A DNA stretch of 64,000 nt from Sva-07 sp963715285. GTDB lineage: Bacteria > Actinomycetota > Acidimicrobiia > Acidimicrobiales > Ilumatobacteraceae. Of the stretch, positions 8,825-15,936 are shown one piece after another. The notes beneath the pieces are model-generated. The model was not told where the DNA came from. It did not search any database and worked only from the letters and a program-made list of their open reading frames with translations. Position 1 is the first letter of the stretch. Each line of letters opens with the position of its first letter. A program made the translations under genes and the position numbers. The DNA is taken from contig CAVQRU010000044.1 of assembly GCA_963715285.1 (NCBI GenBank), positions 62,001 to 126,000 on the forward strand, in the 5' to 3' direction.

Positions 8825-10146
8825 GCGTTCTTGGGGAGCTCGGAGAACGGGACCACCTTGTCCTGGTTCGGCTCCTTGGGCAGGCCGAGCACGCGCTCGC
8901 CGATGATGTTCTTCTGCACCTGATCGGTGCCGCCGTAGATCGGCGGCGCCTGCGCGAACAGCGCCATCTCGGTGACGAAGCCGAGGAACGGGTTGCCGGT
9001 GGCCGCGTCGAGCGCCTTGCGGTGCTCGGAGTCGTACGCGTGCAGCATGCCCTGCGGACCGACGATGCGCAGGCCGAGGTCGCGTTGCAGGCGCACCATG
9101 TCGCTCATCGAGAGCTTCGCGATGTTGCCCATGCCGGCGATGTCCTCGCCCCTCGCCTTCGCGGCCTTGACCCGCAGGTTGTTGATCCGCCCGAGCTGGC
9201 TCATCGTGTAGAGCCGAACGAGATCCTGGCGGATCGTCGGGTCGTTCGCCACGCCGGCGCCCTGGGCGAGGCTGATCATCATCTTGGAGGTGTCGCGGAA
9301 CGCTGCTCCACCGCCGGCAGCGGACGGCTTCTTCGGATCGCGCACGTAGTCGCCGGCGCGGGTGCCGAGCTGACCCCCGACCGTGCCTGGAATCGCCGCG
9401 CTCGCCGAGCTGCTGCCACCGCCGGAGCCGAGACCGGCGCGCTCGTGAGCGAGCGTGGTGTTGGCGACGGCCCAGCCGTTGTTGAGCCCACCGATCACGG
9501 CGTCGGCCGGCACGCGGGCGTCGGACATGAACACCTCGTTGAAGAGGGCCCGGCCGGTCAGCTCGCGCAGCGGGCGGACGTCGACGCCGTCCTGGTGCAT
9601 GTCGATCGCGAAGTACGTGATGCCCTGGTGCTTCGGGACATCGGAGTTGGTGCGGGCGATCAGCATGCCCATGTCGGCGTAGTGGCCGCCGGAGGTCCAG
9701 ACCTTCTGACCGTTGACGATGTACTCCTCGCCGTCGAGCATCGCCTTGGCCTGCAGGCCGGCCAGGTCGGAGCCGGCGCCGGGCTCGCTGAACAGCTGGC
9801 ACCAGGCCTGCTGGCCGGTGACGATCGGGCGGACGTACTTCTCGATCTGTTCGGGGCTGCCGTGCGTGGCGATCGTGGGAGCGGCGAGCAGCAGGCCGAG
9901 CCCGCCCGGCGCTCCGAGCGCGCCGAACTCGGCGATTGCATTGGCGACGAGCACGGCGTCGCCGCGCGAGAGCCCGCGCCCGTACGCGTTCTCGGGAAGC
10001 GTCGGAGCCGACCAGCCGGCGAGGCCCATGCGTTCCCACCACTCGGCCACCGTCAGGTCGGGATCCCAGTTCTCCTCGAGCCAGGCGCGCACCTCGTCGA
10101 CGACGTCGTTGCTGGTCGAGGCGGGCCGTTCGGTTGTGTCCGTCAT
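8821..10146 (-). CDS. Acyl-CoA dehydrogenase
   Basis: A 441-aa FAD enzyme that oxidises an acyl-CoA to its enoyl-CoA. The motif QLFSEPGAGSDLAGL lies near residue 125, the substrate/FAD loop QKVWTSGGHYADMGM follows, and the C-terminal GGTDQVQKNIIGERVLGLP carries the region holding the usual catalytic base. It is somewhat longer than the standard 380 residues, with a Gly/Ser-rich insert near residue 225. I chose ATG 10146 (MTDTTERP); an in-frame ATG at 10185 closer to the promoter is possible. It is divergent from padR and shares its operator region, so PadR control is likely. Confidence 0.88.
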   Translation of the reverse strand: MTDTTERPASTSNDVVDEVRAWLEENWDPDLTVAEWWERMGLAGWSAPTLPENAYGRGLSRGDAVLVANAIAEFGALGAPGGLGLLLAAPTIATHGSPEQIEKYVRPIVTGQQAWCQLFSEPGAGSDLAGLQAKAMLDGEEYIVNGQKVWTSGGHYADMGMLIARTNSDVPKHQGITYFAIDMHQDGVDVRPLRELTGRALFNEVFMSDARVPADAVIGGLNNGWAVANTTLAHERAGLGSGGGSSSASAAIPGTVGGQLGTRAGDYVRDPKKPSAAGGGAAFRDTSKMMISLAQGAGVANDPTIRQDLVRLYTMSQLGRINNLRVKAAKARGEDIAGMGNIAKLSMSDMVRLQRDLGLRIVGPQGMLHAYDSEHRKALDAATGNPFLGFVTEMALFAQAPPIYGGTDQVQKNIIGERVLGLPKEPNQDKVVPFSELPKNA

Positions 10147-10207
10147 GCGAACAGCATCGCCGATGGACACCCGGCGACCCATCATCGAGAGATGCCGACC
10201 CTGGGGG

Positions 10208-10266
10208 TTGCATCGGTAACGACATATCGTTATAGTACCGATATGTCGTTACTCAAACGTAACGAC
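10208..10266. promoter_or_regulatory. Divergent promoter/operator between acyl-CoA dehydrogenase and padR
   Basis: A 14-9-14 perfect inverted repeat spans 10216-10252 (arms GTAACGACATATCG and its complement), and GTAACGAC recurs at 10259-10266. Plus strand: TTGCAT (10208-10213), 17-bp spacer, TATAGT (10231-10236). Minus strand: TTGAGT (10256-10251), 16-bp spacer, TATAAC (10234-10229). The repeat covers both promoters, so one bound dimer pair could shut off both genes. Confidence 0.75.
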
Positions 10267-10318
10267 GAGGTTCCTCAACCGAGGCACCTCCACCCGGCGA
10301 CAAGGAGCCAACTACACG

Positions 10319-10930
10319 ATGAACGACGAATTCACCGCCATCACCGATCACACCGACAGCACGACACCGGCCGACAAAGGTCGGGGTCGACGACGCGGAC
10401 GCCGACACGGAGGCAACATGCACGACCATTCACACCACCACTTCGCCGAACACGAGCGTGGCGGACGCCACCGGGCCCGCCGAGGCGCCGTTCCGCTCGC
10501 GATCTTCACGTTGCTCGACGAGCGACCGATGCACGGCTACGAGATCATCACCGAGCTCGAGACCCGCAGCGACGGCCGTTGGCGGCCGAGCCCGGGATCG
10601 ATCTATCCGACCCTCGACCGCCTCGAGGACCGCGGCGTGCTCACCTCGGCCGAGGTCGACGGCAAGCGCCAGTTCTCCCTCACCGACCGCGGACGACAGC
10701 AACTCGCCGAGATCCGCGAGGCCCAGGGCAACGACGCCGAGCTCCCCTGGAACCAGTCGGGTACCGGCGGACGTGGCGAGCTGCGCCGCTTGATGTCGGA
10801 GCTCGGGGGCCAGGTACGCCAGGTGGCCCGCTTCGGCTCAGCGGACCAGCGCACCGCAGCCACCGCGGTGCTCGAGGACACCAAGCGCAAGCTCTACGAG
10901 ATCCTCGCCCGTCCGACCAGCACCGACTGA
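10319..10930 (+). CDS. PadR-family transcriptional regulator with His-rich N-terminus
   Basis: A 203-aa regulator. The winged-helix PadR domain spans about residues 56-135: AIFTLLDERPMHGYEIITEL, then SPGSIYPTLDRLEDRGVL and KRQFSLTDRGRQQL. The leader (residues 1-55) is unusual: Arg-rich around 22-29 and with eight His between residues 30 and 51 (MHDHSHHHFAEH). This could bind metal or simply nucleic acid (inference). AAGGAG lies 11 nt before the ATG. The adjacent palindrome is its presumptive autoregulatory site, shared with the acyl-CoA dehydrogenase. Three tandem hairpins follow. Confidence 0.88.
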   Translation: MNDEFTAITDHTDSTTPADKGRGRRRGRRHGGNMHDHSHHHFAEHERGGRHRARRGAVPLAIFTLLDERPMHGYEIITELETRSDGRWRPSPGSIYPTLDRLEDRGVLTSAEVDGKRQFSLTDRGRQQLAEIREAQGNDAELPWNQSGTGGRGELRRLMSELGGQVRQVARFGSADQRTAATAVLEDTKRKLYEILARPTSTD

Positions 10931-10938
10931 CCCCACCC

Positions 10939-11145
10939 GTTTGCGTCGAGGTTCAGGCGGACCGCCCCACCGGAACCAGCGCACAAACGCTCGGGCTCCG
11001 ACCACCCTGGCTGTGCGTCGAGGTTCAGGCGGACCGCCCCACCGGAACCCGCATACAAACGCTCGGGCTCCGACCCCCCCCCGCTTCGCGTCGAGGTTCG
11101 GGTGGACCGCCCCACCGGGACCCGCACACAAACGCTCGGGGGCGC
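10939..11145. repeat. Three tandem 72-73 bp hairpin-forming repeats
   Basis: Units begin GCGTCGAGGTTC at 10943, 11015 and 11088 and share a GGACCGCCCCACCGG centre and an ACAAACGCTCGGG end. Each unit holds nested inverted repeats (GGTTC...GAACC around GGCGG-A-CCGCC). They fill the space between convergent padR and the molybdenum hydroxylase. The unit resembles the hsp20 terminator hairpin. They may be REP-like elements or stacked terminators. No CRISPR-style unique spacers are present. Confidence 0.8.
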
Positions 11146-11151
11146 TGGCGC

Positions 11152-13791
11152 TCAGGGTGAGGGCGTGGGGCGGCGCATCGGGAGGGTGCTGCGCCACTCG
11201 CCGTCGACGGCGTGGAGTGCCGCGGCAACCGCCGGGGCGGTCGGCACCAGGCCGATCTCACCGACGCCCTTGATGCCGAACGGCGACCTCGGTTGGGGCA
11301 CCTCGACGAGCTGCACCTCGATCTCGGGCACGTCCTTCGCCCGCAGGATTCCGAGCGAGCGCAGCGTCATGTTGGTCGGGAATCCCGTCTCGGGGTCGGT
11401 CGGGAACTCCTCGGTGAGCGCATAGCCGAGCCCCATGTGCACGCTGCCCTCCACCTGGCCCTCGACCAGCGTCGGGTTGACGGCCCGGCCGACGTCGTGG
11501 ACGGCGACGACCTTCTCGATGTCGCCGGTGTCGGGGTCGGCGATCACCAACTGGGCGGCGAAACTGAACACGGCATGGATCGTCGGGTTGACCACCGACG
11601 GGTCACCGAGCTTCTGGGTCCAGTCGACGACGTACTCGCCTTCGTAGTCGACGCCGACCTCGCAGCCGCCCGTCAACGCGGCGGCGGATGCGTCGAGCAC
11701 CGACCCGGCGACCATCAAGGTGCCCCGCGATCCCGTGGTCTGGCCGAAACCGAGTTCCCGAGTCGTGTCGACGATCACGTCGATCCGGTTCGGATCGACT
11801 CCCAACTCCTGCGCCGCCACCTGCAGCGCAACGGTGTGGACGCCCTGGCCCATCTCGGTCCAGCCGTGCCGCACCTCGATGCGTCCCGGCGCGTCACCCA
11901 CCGGTGGCAGGAACCGGATCACGGCCTTCGACACCTCGCGGAAGCCGTTGCCGAGCCCGGAGTTCTTCAACCCGAGACCCAGCCCCACGGCCTTGCCCGC
12001 TGCGATCGCTGCGTCGTACGACGCCTTGACCTGGTCGAGGCACGCCTCGGCACCACCGGCGCCGTCGTCCATGATCTGGCCGGGGCCCCACTCCTCGCCC
12101 GGCTTGATCACGTTGCGCTTACGGATCTCCCACCCCGAGATGCCGACCTGCTCGGCGAGTCGGTCGAGCACCCCCTCCATCGCGAACTGCGCCTGGTTGG
12201 CACCGAACCCACGGAACGCACCGCACACGAGGTTGTTGGTGCGCACGGCGATCGTCTCGATGTCGATCGAGGGCCACCGGTACGGCCCGCACGCGTGCCC
12301 GGCGGCCCGCTCGAGCACCTTCATGCCGACGCTCGCGTAGGCGCCGGAGTCGCCGATGCCACGGACCTTCAGTGCGGTCACCTTGCCGTCGACGTCGCAC
12401 CCCGCCCAGTACTCGAGCTCGATCGGGTGACGCTTGGCGTGCATGCGGAAACTCTCCTCGCGCGACAGCGTGCACTTCACCGGCCGCCCGAGCTTCCACG
12501 CCGCGAGCGCGGTGTGCGCCTGGTTGCTCATGTCCTCCTTGCCGCCGAACGCGCCGCCGTTGGACACCAACTCCACGGTGACTCGCGAGATGTCGACGTC
12601 GAGCACCGCGGCGATGTCGTTGCGGTCGTCCCACACCCCCTGCCCGCCGGAGTACACGTGCAGCGTGCGGTCGCCGCCGGCACCACTGGGCACGGCAACC
12701 GTCGACTCGGGCTCGAGGAACGCGTGCTCGATCCGCTGGGTCCGGAAGGTCTCGTGCACGGTGAACGCGCTGGCCGCGAACGCCTCGTCGAAGCCGGCGC
12801 CGCGCGTGTAGGCGCTGGTCGACAGCACGTTGGAATCGGTGCCCCACACGGACAACGGCGCGTTGTCGGACAGCGCGGCGCGGGCGTCGGTGTTCGGCGC
12901 ATGGGCCGTGTAGGTGACGTCGACCAGTTGCGCCGCGGCGCGGGCGTGGTCGCGGGTGTCGGCGACGACCACCGCGAGCACGTCTCCCGCGTACGACGTC
13001 CGACCGCCGACCGGGATCATCACGGGCCAGTCCTTGTGGATGATGCCGACGCGCAGCTCGCCGGGCAGATCGTCGGCCGTGAACACCGCCTCGACCCCGG
13101 GTGCCGCCAGCGCCGCCGAGGTGTCGATCGACACGATGTCGGCACGGGCGTGGTCGGTCAGGTGGAGCGCCGCGTGGAGCAGGCCGGGGACGCGGATGTC
13201 GTCGACGTAGCCACGGTCGCCGAGCGTCAACGGAGCGGCTTCGTACTTCGCTCCCCCACCCCCCACGGTGGAGGAGAGCTCGGGAGCGCACGCCGTGCCC
13301 TGCGCGACGGCCTCGATCGCGTCGAGCACCTTGACGTAGCCCGTGCATCGACAGAGGTGCGCGCCGAGGTGCGGCGCCATCTTGTCCCGGGTGAGGTCGG
13401 CGCCCTTCTTGTCGATCTGCGCCTTGGCCCGCATCACGATGCCCGGAATGCAGAACCCGCACTGCAACCCGCCACAGGCGGCAAACGCATCGGCGAACGC
13501 CTGACGCTCGACGTCGTCGACGCCTTCGAGCGTGACGACCGAGGACCCCTCGACCTTGTCCATGTCGCACTGGCAGGCGACGATCGCCTTGCCGTCGACG
13601 AACACGGTGCAGCAGCCGCACTGACCCGACGGCGAGCACCCGTCCTTGGGTGAGGTGATGTCGAGTTCCTCGCGCAGTGCCGCGAGCAGGTGCGGGTGCG
13701 AACGACGAACGGTGACGGGCGTCCCGTTCACGACGAACGACACGCGAGCGTCGTCGTCGAGAGCAGCCGGCGCGTCAGCGAGTTCGGTCAC
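11152..13791 (-). CDS. Molybdenum hydroxylase (aldehyde oxidase/xanthine dehydrogenase family), 2Fe-2S plus Mo domains fused
   Basis: An 879-aa single-chain enzyme. Residues about 15-90 form a plant-type 2Fe-2S domain (C52, C58, C60, CGCCTVF); 95-165 hold the second cluster (CGGLQCGFC, LCRCTGY). Residues about 185-875 are the two molybdopterin domains, with GGAFGGKED, the FRGFGANQAQFAMEG pterin contact and the catalytic Glu in GIKGVGEIGLVPT. No FAD domain is fused or encoded next door, as in Desulfovibrio aldehyde oxidoreductase and the TIGR03311-type enzymes. It hydroxylates an aldehyde or N-heterocycle; the electron acceptor is unknown. It starts at GTG, directly behind a dyad. Confidence 0.85.
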   Translation of the reverse strand: MTELADAPAALDDDARVSFVVNGTPVTVRRSHPHLLAALREELDITSPKDGCSPSGQCGCCTVFVDGKAIVACQCDMDKVEGSSVVTLEGVDDVERQAFADAFAACGGLQCGFCIPGIVMRAKAQIDKKGADLTRDKMAPHLGAHLCRCTGYVKVLDAIEAVAQGTACAPELSSTVGGGGAKYEAAPLTLGDRGYVDDIRVPGLLHAALHLTDHARADIVSIDTSAALAAPGVEAVFTADDLPGELRVGIIHKDWPVMIPVGGRTSYAGDVLAVVVADTRDHARAAAQLVDVTYTAHAPNTDARAALSDNAPLSVWGTDSNVLSTSAYTRGAGFDEAFAASAFTVHETFRTQRIEHAFLEPESTVAVPSGAGGDRTLHVYSGGQGVWDDRNDIAAVLDVDISRVTVELVSNGGAFGGKEDMSNQAHTALAAWKLGRPVKCTLSREESFRMHAKRHPIELEYWAGCDVDGKVTALKVRGIGDSGAYASVGMKVLERAAGHACGPYRWPSIDIETIAVRTNNLVCGAFRGFGANQAQFAMEGVLDRLAEQVGISGWEIRKRNVIKPGEEWGPGQIMDDGAGGAEACLDQVKASYDAAIAAGKAVGLGLGLKNSGLGNGFREVSKAVIRFLPPVGDAPGRIEVRHGWTEMGQGVHTVALQVAAQELGVDPNRIDVIVDTTRELGFGQTTGSRGTLMVAGSVLDASAAALTGGCEVGVDYEGEYVVDWTQKLGDPSVVNPTIHAVFSFAAQLVIADPDTGDIEKVVAVHDVGRAVNPTLVEGQVEGSVHMGLGYALTEEFPTDPETGFPTNMTLRSLGILRAKDVPEIEVQLVEVPQPRSPFGIKGVGEIGLVPTAPAVAAALHAVDGEWRSTLPMRRPTPSP

Positions 13792-13792
13792 G

Positions 13793-13809
13793 TTTTACAG
13801 TTTGTCAAA
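13793..13809. promoter_or_regulatory. Dyad next to the molybdenum hydroxylase start
   Basis: TTTTACA-GTT-TGTCAAA (plus strand) is a 7-3-7 inverted repeat with one mismatch, ending a base before the GTG. On the minus strand it includes TTGACA. It could be a repressor site. The interval from here to 14051 shows no gene I can support. Confidence 0.3.
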
Positions 13810-14051
13810 GTCGCGGCCCGCTGTCAGGCCCGTCGGCATGGCGCAACGTTCTGTTCACACCACCGAGCGACCAGCGCGGGGACCGACCACTGCCGAACTG
13901 GTCCCGCTCGGCGCAACCTCTTGCTCCAGGCCGAGGACGTTCGAAGACGGAGGTGGCATCGGCGTCGAAGGTGCCGGTGCTCAACCGGACGCTTCCGGTC
14001 GGCGGTCAGTGTGCGGGCCCCTCGACGAGAAGGGGCGGCCGACTTCGCCGG

Positions 14052-14591
14052 TTACTGCTCGGGTGGCCGGTCATGGTCGAGTGGCCATTCATAGATCGTC
14101 CCCGGTAGCGGTTCACCGTCCTCGTCGACCTCCGTGGGCCCGAGATCGCGTGCACCCAGGGCCTCGTAGAACCGTCGTGCCGGCGCATTCGCAGCGAGAA
14201 CCACGACCTCGACGCTCGACGCTCCTGCGCCCCCGAGTGTCTCCAGGCTCGCGGAGAGCAGCTGGCGTCCGATGCCATGACGTTGACGTTCTGGGACGAC
14301 GTAGAGCGCATTGACCTCACCGCGACCCTCACCGCCGACGGTGCCCATCACCAACCCGAGAACCGCACCGGCCTCCGTCGCCACGAAGACGTGCGAACGA
14401 GGGCTCGACTCAGACGAAATCTCGATCAGCGTCCTCTTCCACGCCGCCGCTGAGTCTCGAACCGTCCATCCCCTGCGTCGCCGTTCCCAGAGATGGGCCG
14501 GAATCTGGTCACGATGCGCCTCGAGCCACGACGGAACGAGACAGGCCGCCAGGCCCTCAGCATCGACGGGAGTGGCGGTTCGGATTTCCAT
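14052..14591 (-). CDS. GNAT-family N-acetyltransferase
   Basis: A 179-aa acetyltransferase with the full GNAT fold. The opening strand is MEIRTATPVDAEGLAACL; motif A is EVNALYVVPERQRHGIGRQL (acetyl-CoA pyrophosphate loop R/Q-x-x-G-x-G near residue 107); motif B is VVVLAANAPARRFYEALGA. The acceptor amine is unknown. It stands alone between the molybdenum hydroxylase and two small plus-strand genes, with its own ATG start close to a divergent gene. Confidence 0.85.
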   Translation of the reverse strand: MEIRTATPVDAEGLAACLVPSWLEAHRDQIPAHLWERRRRGWTVRDSAAAWKRTLIEISSESSPRSHVFVATEAGAVLGLVMGTVGGEGRGEVNALYVVPERQRHGIGRQLLSASLETLGGAGASSVEVVVLAANAPARRFYEALGARDLGPTEVDEDGEPLPGTIYEWPLDHDRPPEQ

Positions 14592-14714
14592 CGTTCGACA
14601 CTCTCTTCCATCGGTCTGCGTCGATTCCAGCCGACGCTCCGTTTTCGCAGTCGCCCCGCCGCAATGGACGGGCGCAATGGACGGGCGGGGCCGCCAGTGA
14701 GAAGCTGCCGAGAC

Positions 14715-14975
14715 ATGTCATGGCGCGAACGACTCAGCACGCTGTTCGTCTCGAATCCGATCCCGGAAGATCCCGACGAGCCCGTGGAGATCGGTGTCTT
14801 GCCGATCGCCAAGGGACCGGTCGCGGTGACGCTGCTGATCGAGGCCGGCTTCGACGCAAGCGGTCACGACGCATTCAACATCGTGACCAACGTGTCGAGT
14901 GGGTTCAGGATTCTCGTCCCGCGACACCAGTCCGAGCAGGCGGCGCGCTTCCTCGACGAACTGCTGACGAGTTGA
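14715..14975 (+). CDS. Small DUF2007-like protein
   Basis: An 86-aa soluble protein. It contains the pattern of DUF2007 (putative signal-transducing) proteins: two short strands around VLPIAKGPVAVTLLIEAGFD, a variable loop, then FRILVPRHQSEQAARFLDEL, which matches the family's closing strand-helix unit. ATG 14715 was chosen because MSWRERLSTLF is the first plausible amino end; the longer frame runs through antisense of the GNAT gene. It is followed after 3 bp by a small membrane protein, so the two probably form an operon. Confidence 0.55.
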   Translation: MSWRERLSTLFVSNPIPEDPDEPVEIGVLPIAKGPVAVTLLIEAGFDASGHDAFNIVTNVSSGFRILVPRHQSEQAARFLDELLTS

Positions 14976-14978
14976 CCC

Positions 14979-15272
14979 GTGGCCCTTCGGCTCGAGTCGA
15001 TCAGTGCTGCGGCTGCGTGGGTGGTCGGTGTGGTCGTCGGTGTCATGTGTGCCCTCATGGCGTTCGTGCTCCTGCCCGAGGTCGGATTGTTCGGTGACGC
15101 CAACGCTGCACACGAGCGGGTCGTGGGGGCCATGGCGGCACTGGCGTGTGGACCTGCCTTCGTCGCAGGGCCGCTCGTCGCTGGTGCACGCTCGCGCGAT
15201 GCGAGCGTGCTGGTGCCGGCCAGTGTCGTCGCAGCGGTCATCTCGGTGGTTGTTCTCGTAGCCGCCTGGTGA
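14979..15272 (+). CDS. Small membrane protein
   Basis: A 97-aa hydrophobic product with three predicted spans (about residues 10-33, 47-68 and 76-96) and very short loops. It begins at GTG 14979, three bases after the upstream stop. I do not recognise the family. Its tail abuts a truncated gene remnant on the other strand. Confidence 0.55.
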   Translation: MALRLESISAAAAWVVGVVVGVMCALMAFVLLPEVGLFGDANAAHERVVGAMAALACGPAFVAGPLVAGARSRDASVLVPASVVAAVISVVVLVAAW

Positions 15273-15390
15273 TGGGCATGACGATCCCATCTGGGGTGTG
15301 GCAGGAGGCGGCGAGCGTGGCGTCGCTGGTGTTCAGCGCCCGTTCGTGGGTGGCGAGGAGTGTTCGGATCTGGTCGTCGTGGTCGGTCAT
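15238..15390 (-). pseudogene. N-terminal remnant of a SnoaL/NTF2-like protein
   Basis: Only about 50 codons remain, from ATG 15390. Residues 1-37 (MTDHDDQIRTLLATHERALN..., DATLAASCHTPDGIVMPI) match the start of SnoaL/SgcJ-type cone-fold proteins, which run to 120-150 residues. The frame then degenerates into the end of the neighbouring small membrane gene. It is divergent from marR at 15458, so it may once have been a regulated target. Confidence 0.5.
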
Positions 15391-15418
15391 GTGTGGTCGG
15401 TTTCGTCGGGTGAAATAG

Positions 15419-15464
15419 GTTCCATGGAACATAACTCGACGAGGTAGGATGCATTCCGTGGAAC
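15419..15464 (+). promoter_or_regulatory. Promoter and paired MarR operators for the 15458 regulator
   Basis: A perfect palindrome GTTCCATGGAAC (15419-15430) and a second TTCCGTGGAA (15454-15463) are 34 bp apart. Between them, TAGGAT (15445-15450) fits a -10 hexamer, placing the transcript start at GTG 15458. The first operator covers the -35 area and the second the start site, which is textbook repression geometry. Confidence 0.65.
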
Positions 15465-15934
15465 GGACATCTGTCGAGAGCGTCCGGCGTGATCCAGATC
15501 TGGGGGTGTTGTTCGGTGATCTGATCCGCCTCGAGACCGAACTGTGGGATCTGGTCGACACCCGTCTGCGCCGCGAGCACGGTCTGGCGTTGTCGTGGTT
15601 CGAGCTGATGCAGGTGATCGACTCCACCCCAGGCTGTCGGGTGGTCGACATCGCCGAGGCGTTGTCGATCACGATCGGGGGAACCAGCAAACTCGTCGAC
15701 CGGATCCAGAACGCCGGCTGGTGCGAACGTTCACCCAATCCGGACGACGGCCGCTCATCGACGATCGAGCTGACCCGCGCCGGGCGACGACTCCTCGTCG
15801 CGGCGCGGCGTACGTTCACCGAGGAGGTCGGCACTCGACTCGGTGAACCGTTGTCGACGAGCGAGCTGCAACGTTTCGCCGCAACACTGAACAAGCTGCG
15901 CACCCACGTCCACGATCAACGAGAAAGCACCTGA
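15458..15934 (+). CDS. MarR-family transcriptional regulator (first)
   Basis: About 158 residues. The winged helix-turn-helix runs from about residue 55 to 120: VVDIAEALSITIGGTSKLVDRI as recognition region and the wing CERSPNPDDGRSSTIELT. I prefer GTG 15458 because a -10-like TAGGAT lies 7 nt upstream, suggesting a leaderless mRNA; ATG 15449 in the same frame is the alternative. The stop is 2 bp from the MDR dehydrogenase, so they are co-transcribed and the regulator probably senses that enzyme's substrate. Confidence 0.85.
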   Translation: MERTSVESVRRDPDLGVLFGDLIRLETELWDLVDTRLRREHGLALSWFELMQVIDSTPGCRVVDIAEALSITIGGTSKLVDRIQNAGWCERSPNPDDGRSSTIELTRAGRRLLVAARRTFTEEVGTRLGEPLSTSELQRFAATLNKLRTHVHDQREST

Positions 15935-15936
15935 CG

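Noticed and set aside
10939..11145. Tandem repeats considered as a CRISPR array
   Set aside because: The units are contiguous, have no unique spacers and lack cas genes; they are diverged copies of one hairpin.
9022..11160. A 712-aa plus-strand open frame antisense to the acyl-CoA dehydrogenase and over padR
   Set aside because: Composition is shadow-like, it crosses the operator and the tandem repeats, and it has no motif.
13646..14314. A 222-aa plus-strand frame before the GNAT gene
   Set aside because: It runs antisense to the start of the molybdenum hydroxylase and the end of the GNAT gene and has shadow composition; the interval 13810-14051 is treated as non-coding.
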